Of a stretch of 9,264 bases of DNA, positions 6,135 through 9,264 are shown piece after piece (within the stretch, counting starts at the first letter, position 1; each line of letters opens with the position of its first letter). The DNA lies in assembly GCA_936933955.1 (NCBI GenBank), contig CAKZIN010000037.1:1-9264 (forward strand), in the 5' to 3' direction. This DNA is from an uncultured Sphingopyxis sp. GTDB lineage: Bacteria; Pseudomonadota; Alphaproteobacteria; Sphingomonadales; Sphingomonadaceae. The notes below the pieces were generated by a model. It saw only the letters and a program-made list of their open reading frames with translations. It did no database searches and had not been told where the DNA came from. The translations under genes were made by a program, and so were the position numbers.

Positions 6135-6725
6135 ATGGATCACGACCACTCAGCTCATCACCACGTCCACGGCGCTGCCGCACGGGCCCAGGCTCATGGC
6201 GCCGGCACATCGCTGAACCGGCTGGCGTTCAGCGCCACGCTCCACTGCCTGTCGGGCTGTGCGGTCGGCGAGGTCCTCGGCCTTGCCATCGGCACGGCAC
6301 TCGGCTGGGCCACCGTGCCCACGATCGCCCTCGCCGTCGGCCTGGCCTTCCTCTTCGGCTACGCGTTCACGATGTTCCCGCTGCTGCGCGCGGGGCTCGC
6401 CTTCGGCGCGGTGCTGAAGCTCGCGCTTGCCGCGGACACCATCTCCATCCTCATCATGGAGGTGGTCGACAACGCGATCATGCTCGCCATTCCCGGCGCC
6501 ATGGACGCCGGGCTCGGAAGCCTGCTGTTCTGGGGCAGCCTGGCCGTCGCGCTGCTGATCGCCGGCGCATTCGCCTTTCCGGTGAACCGCTGGCTGATCG
6601 CCAGGGGCAGGGGCACGCGGTCGTGCACCAGCAGCACGCGCACTGACGCCGCGGGTCCGATCAGCGCGACCATAGCCCGCGGAAGTGGGCCGAGTGCTCC
6701 TCGATCGCATCGAGGACGAGCATGA
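6135..6725 (+). CDS. DUF4396 four-helix membrane protein with His-rich N-terminus, 3' end probably frameshifted
   Basis: As read, the product has 196 residues. The N-terminus is His-rich (MDHDHSAHHHVHG). Four hydrophobic segments follow at about 30-56, 60-84, 90-120 and 127-150, with HCLSGCAVGE at 37-46 and acidic residues D101, E109 and D112 within the membrane part. The layout and the HCLSGC segment fit DUF4396, a family without assigned function; a copper role is inferred from the neighbouring chaperone and shared promoter. GGAGG lies 6 bases before the start. After residue 160 (NRWLIARGRG) the frame turns into an unrelated Arg/Ser-rich tail. In the neighbouring frame from base 6614 the sequence reads HAVVHQQHAH and stops at 6646, which looks like the original end (170 residues). 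One base lost in the G run at 6610-6613 would explain this. It could be a real mutation or a sequencing error. Confidence 0.82.
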   Translation: MDHDHSAHHHVHGAAARAQAHGAGTSLNRLAFSATLHCLSGCAVGEVLGLAIGTALGWATVPTIALAVGLAFLFGYAFTMFPLLRAGLAFGAVLKLALAADTISILIMEVVDNAIMLAIPGAMDAGLGSLLFWGSLAVALLIAGAFAFPVNRWLIARGRGTRSCTSSTRTDAAGPISATIARGSGPSAPRSHRGRA

Positions 6726-6867
6726 TGGCGGATCCAGGTGACTGCAGAATCTCCTCCGCCGTCATCGCCGGGATCAACGAGAGCAGCTCTGTCAATCCTG
6801 GATCAGGTGCAGCGAACGCCTGACCACCACCCGCGCGTTTGACGAACCAAGGGAGGAGCGTTGCCCG
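6661..6867 (-). pseudogene. C-terminal coding relic of an unrecognised protein
   Basis: A minus-strand frame is open for 68 codons from just after a TGA (6870-6868) to a TGA at 6663-6661. It reads like real protein in its second half: PGLTELLSLIPAMTAEEI, then SAIMLVLDAIEEH and HFRGLWSR at the end, with helical amphipathic spacing. No ATG lies near the upstream end; the first Met is in the middle. The stop is only 15 bases from the probable original stop of the convergent DUF4396 gene, as expected for two genes facing each other. I do not recognise the parent family. It could also be a chance open frame in high-GC DNA. Confidence 0.35.
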
Positions 6868-6986
6868 TCAGCCAAGTGTGGTACGTGAAGCCCGAGGCTT
6901 TCGACCAGCCGCGTTTCACAAGGGGCGTTGGTGCCACCCGTTATTACACAGTGGAACGTCGCCCAAACTCGGCCAGTCCCTCATAA
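6861..6986 (+). CDS. Very short ORF (41 codons), possible gene fragment
   Basis: From TTG 6861, GGAGG lies 4 bases upstream (6852-6856), which is close. The product contains VWYVKPEAFDQPRFTRG at residues 6-22 and then TRYYTVERRP, and stops at TAA 6984-6986. Its aromatic and charged composition is unlike the Arg/Ala-rich shadows typical of wrong frames in this DNA. From memory it resembles the start of small plasmid-type hypothetical proteins that begin with a VWYxxPE segment, but I cannot name a family. It is most likely a truncated remnant. Confidence 0.3.
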   Translation: MPVSQVWYVKPEAFDQPRFTRGVGATRYYTVERRPNSASPS

Positions 6987-7090
6987 CAGTCGACAAAAGC
7001 GTCAATGCCCACCTATTGCCATGATTCTGATCCGGGCCGCGTAGTGTCTGACGGGGGGGTAGTACGATTGGAAAGCGGGGGCATCCTGCA

Positions 7091-7640
7091 CTGAGGTGCG
7101 TCGATCTGTTTGCCGGTGCCGGTGGTTTCTCACTGGCTGCCCGGCAAGCAGGTTTCGAGGTGTCGCTCGCGATCGAACATGATGCCATGCTGCCGCTACC
7201 TATCGCCTAAACTTGGTGAGTGGCCAGCGCCCGACGCGGCTGATCGAGGCTGATATCCGTACTCTCGACCCCGGCCTCCTCGCCCGGCAGACCCTGAAGA
7301 GGCGTGGTCCTGTCCATGTGATGCTGGGCGGTCCGCCTTACCAGGGCTTCTCGAGCCATCGCGTGAACGGTGCTGGCGTAAGCGATCAGCGCAACGATCT
7401 GATCCACACCTAATTTTGACTTCGTCAGGGCCTTCGCGCCGTGCGCATTCCTTATGGAGAATGTACCGGGAATGTTGTGGCCACGGCACAGCGCGGCCCT
7501 CGCCCGCTTCTACAACGAGGGCATGGCCGCTGGATACCGGAAGCGGTCTGGCGGCTTTAAGACGTCGACGACCGCGAAGCAGACACCCAACGGCCGACCC
7601 TCTCGGTGTAAACGAGATGCTCTGCCATTCGGCCTAAGGA
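7091..7640 (+). pseudogene. Decayed C5-cytosine DNA methyltransferase (Dcm family)
   Basis: Reading across frames recovers the N-terminal half of a C5-cytosine methyltransferase. The SAM-binding motif I is DLFAGAGGFS at 7103-7132, motif IV is GGPPYQGFSSHR around 7330-7365, and motif VI is MENVPGML starting at 7454. Frame 1 breaks near 7186, where one base seems lost (the intended GCC CAT GCT reads GCC ATG CT); frame 2 breaks at TAA 7411-7413, where one extra A turns TAT TTT GAC into a stop. In motif IV the catalytic Cys of PCQG is Tyr (TAC at 7339-7341). After GYRKR near 7550 the match fades, and the target-recognition and C-terminal motifs are missing. The upstream end has no good start. With two frameshifts, a lost catalytic residue and no C-terminus it should be inactive. 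No restriction endonuclease is visible beside it. Confidence 0.85.
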
Positions 7641-7724
7641 CCCCGTGTGGAAGGACCGGGTTGCGGTGCACGCCGGTCGCGGCCGTTAAGGTGCCGTTCG
7701 GGCGGGCTCGGGCGATATGCGCTC

Positions 7725-9200
7725 ATGTATAGGATTGCCCCTCTGCTGCTCGCTGCCGCTGCCTGCTCGTCCGCCTCGTCACCACCAGCGGAGCCAGAGC
7801 CGGCGCCGACCAGCATGCTGGGCCAGTGGCGGATTGTCGCGCTGGACGGGCGCCCGCCGATCGTGGGACGCGATGGCCGACCGCCTGTCCTGACCTTCGA
7901 TGAGCATGGCTATGGCGGCTATGCCGGCTGTAACGGGTTCGGCGGGCAGGGGCTCGCGCACGAGGGCCGCTTCTACGGCGGCTTCGCAATGTCCACGGCC
8001 ATGGCCTGCGGCGCGCCGTTCGACGGGCAGGAGACGGGCGTTCAGCGCCTGCTGGCCAGCGCCCCGCGGATTGAATGGCTTGGGGCCGACCGGATCGCTC
8101 TTGCCGCGCCTGGTCAGCGCCTGGAGCTTGAACGCACCGGGGCGCTGCCGGCCGACCGGCTCGTTGTCGCGCCCACTCCATTCATCGGCACCGCGTGGAG
8201 CTTCGGCGCGCTCGACGGCAAGGCAATCGAGATGCCGGGCGCACGCTCCGGGCCGACCTTGACGGTAGAAGGCGACCGCTTCACCTTGGAGACGCCTTGC
8301 CTCACCTTGGAAGGCAGTTGGACTCAGGCTGGGACGGGGGCGGTCACCCTGAGCCCCGGCAGCCGGACCGCGCGCACTTGCAACCCCGCGTCTCGCGGGC
8401 AGAGCGAGGCGTGGGCGCAGGCGATGCGCGGGGCCTTGCGCTACAGCAATGGTCCGAACGGCGAGATCCTGCTCGCCGGCGGCGGCCACTGGATGGTCGG
8501 CGATCTCGTGCGCCGGGGTAGCAGTGAGGGCGGAGCGATCGCGGGGCGCTACGCGGTCGAGGGCGGTCGTACTGCCGCCCAGCGTAACGGTGCCAAGCCT
8601 GCCGAGCTCATCCTCACGCGCAATGCTTATTATCTGTGGGACGGTTGCAACCACACCGAGGGGCTCGCCATTCCATTCGAGCGGCAGTTGTTCCTGCACG
8701 GTAGCGGGGTCACCACGCTCGCCAATTGCACGGCGGGCAGCGAGGATGCCCGCTTCAAGAACATCGTCCTTGCCGAGCCGCGGATCGGCCGCATCCCCGG
8801 TGGTCTTATCCTGTCATCCCAGTCAGGTGCGATCCGTCTGCGCTGCGCCGGCGTTGCACCGCCGGGTACGGGCGGCGTAACCACCAGCTTGGTGCCAGGC
8901 ATGCGCTTCACCCTGCTCGGCGAGGGCGGCGGCACGCTAGCCATCCTGCCGGGGAGTCGCTTCCGGCTGACCCAGCCGTGCGGCGTCACCGAAGGGCGCT
9001 GGCGGGCAGCTCCCCGTGAGCTGGACGGTGCTGTTCGCTTCGCTCCGGAGAGGCCGGCCGAGGCCTGCGAGGGCGATCCGGAGGCGCGTCCGTTGCAGCG
9101 CATATTCCTCGGCAATGTCGATGTCGCAATTGGACCCAACCGGGATATCGCCTTGTTCGCTGGGCGTTTTGGCGCGGTACGCGCCCGGCTGGAGCGCTGA
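7725..9200 (+). CDS. Probable lipoprotein with four META/HslJ-like modules
   Basis: The 491-residue product starts with a short signal (MYRIAPLLLAAAAC) whose C14 could be lipidated, though Ala at -3 is not the ideal lipobox residue. Four modules follow at about 31-140, 150-265, 270-378 and 385-491. Each has one Cys pair with near-constant spacing: C69/C95, C192/C219, C308/C335 and C419/C448. Modules 1 and 3 contain GCN (YAGCNGF, WDGCNHT); modules 2 and 4 contain PC-x4-G-x-W (TPCLTLEGSW, QPCGVTEGRW) and GPN-x2-I-x-L. Module 1 matches the META domain of HslJ: LGQWRIVALDG, GCN, TAMAC. HslJ is linked to novobiocin and heat stress, but the function here is unknown. I chose ATG 7725 for the signal peptide; there is no clear ribosome site, and the open 26 codons before it look non-coding. 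It stands alone, downstream of the scar zone. Confidence 0.85.
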   Translation: MYRIAPLLLAAAACSSASSPPAEPEPAPTSMLGQWRIVALDGRPPIVGRDGRPPVLTFDEHGYGGYAGCNGFGGQGLAHEGRFYGGFAMSTAMACGAPFDGQETGVQRLLASAPRIEWLGADRIALAAPGQRLELERTGALPADRLVVAPTPFIGTAWSFGALDGKAIEMPGARSGPTLTVEGDRFTLETPCLTLEGSWTQAGTGAVTLSPGSRTARTCNPASRGQSEAWAQAMRGALRYSNGPNGEILLAGGGHWMVGDLVRRGSSEGGAIAGRYAVEGGRTAAQRNGAKPAELILTRNAYYLWDGCNHTEGLAIPFERQLFLHGSGVTTLANCTAGSEDARFKNIVLAEPRIGRIPGGLILSSQSGAIRLRCAGVAPPGTGGVTTSLVPGMRFTLLGEGGGTLAILPGSRFRLTQPCGVTEGRWRAAPRELDGAVRFAPERPAEACEGDPEARPLQRIFLGNVDVAIGPNRDIALFAGRFGAVRARLER

Positions 9201-9264
9201 GGCAAAGACTGGGCCGCAAGCCGACTGTCCGATGTTAGCGGCGTGAGCGCACAAGGCTGCCATT

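Larger units (their letters stand above)
6647..7090. other. Scar zone without a convincing intact gene
   Basis: About 440 bases between the probable end of the DUF4396 gene and the methyltransferase remnant. It contains a minus-strand coding relic (6661-6867) and a 41-codon plus-strand ORF (6861-6986), listed separately. From 6987 to 7090 I see nothing except a run of seven G at 7053-7059. I find no transposase, no clear insertion-sequence ends and no tRNA. The mix of fragments suggests an old recombination boundary. Confidence 0.5.

Noticed and set aside
6600..6620. Programmed -1 ribosomal frameshift in the DUF4396 gene
   Set aside because: No canonical slippery heptamer is present in the right frame and no clear stimulatory structure follows; a lost base in a G run is simpler.
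6649..6682. Inverted repeat CCGCGGG / CCCGCGG as terminator
   Set aside because: The stem is only 7 bp with a 20-base loop and no U-tract, and such matches are common in this base composition.
6839..7024. 61-codon plus-strand frame across the scar zone
   Set aside because: It has no domain or signal, and overlaps the more protein-like 6861-6986 frame.
7030..7080. Possible transposon end near the G run
   Set aside because: I found no matching inverted copy elsewhere in the window and no transposase gene.
7779..8699. 306-codon minus-strand frame
   Set aside because: It is antisense to the four-module lipoprotein, whose regular Cys pairs show that the plus frame is the coding one.

Overview
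This is high-GC DNA that reads like an alphaproteobacterium. The copper genes, above all the CopA/CopB pair and two small His/Cys-rich exported proteins beside them, look most like the sphingomonads (Sphingomonas/Sphingobium type). That assignment rests on recall of family and gene order, not on a search.

From position 1 to about 6650 the window is one copper-resistance module built around a divergent promoter at 5730-5880. Leftward (minus strand) runs a compact six-gene set: a Cu(I)-exporting P1B-1 ATPase, a CueR-type MerR regulator, a small exported Cys-containing protein, a small exported protein rich in HAGH and CC motifs, the Tat-exported multicopper oxidase CopA, and the start of CopB, which leaves the window at base 1. 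Three junctions overlap (ATGA at 3261-3264 and 162-165, and probably 8 bases at 2860-2867). Only the gap before copA is larger than 50 bases, and it holds a strong hairpin. Rightward (plus strand) lie a 67-residue CopZ-like chaperone and a four-helix DUF4396 membrane protein with a His-rich N-terminus. Both directions carry a TTGACC -35 box, a 19-bp spacer and the same MerR-type dyad, so one regulator, encoded second in the leftward operon, probably controls both arms. Working model: the chaperone binds cytoplasmic Cu(I), the ATPase pumps it to the periplasm, CopA oxidises it, CopB and the small exported proteins handle it outside, and DUF4396 has an unknown membrane role.

From about 6650 to 7725 the DNA is a scar zone without a convincing intact gene. 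It holds a minus-strand C-terminal coding relic, a very short plus-strand ORF and a decayed C5-cytosine DNA methyltransferase with two frameshifts and Tyr in place of the catalytic Cys. The DUF4396 gene at its left edge seems to have lost one base near its 3' end, which replaces a His-rich tail with an unrelated one.

From 7725 to 9200 is a 491-residue probable lipoprotein made of four META/HslJ-like modules in an A-B-A-B order. The last 64 bases hold nothing recognisable.
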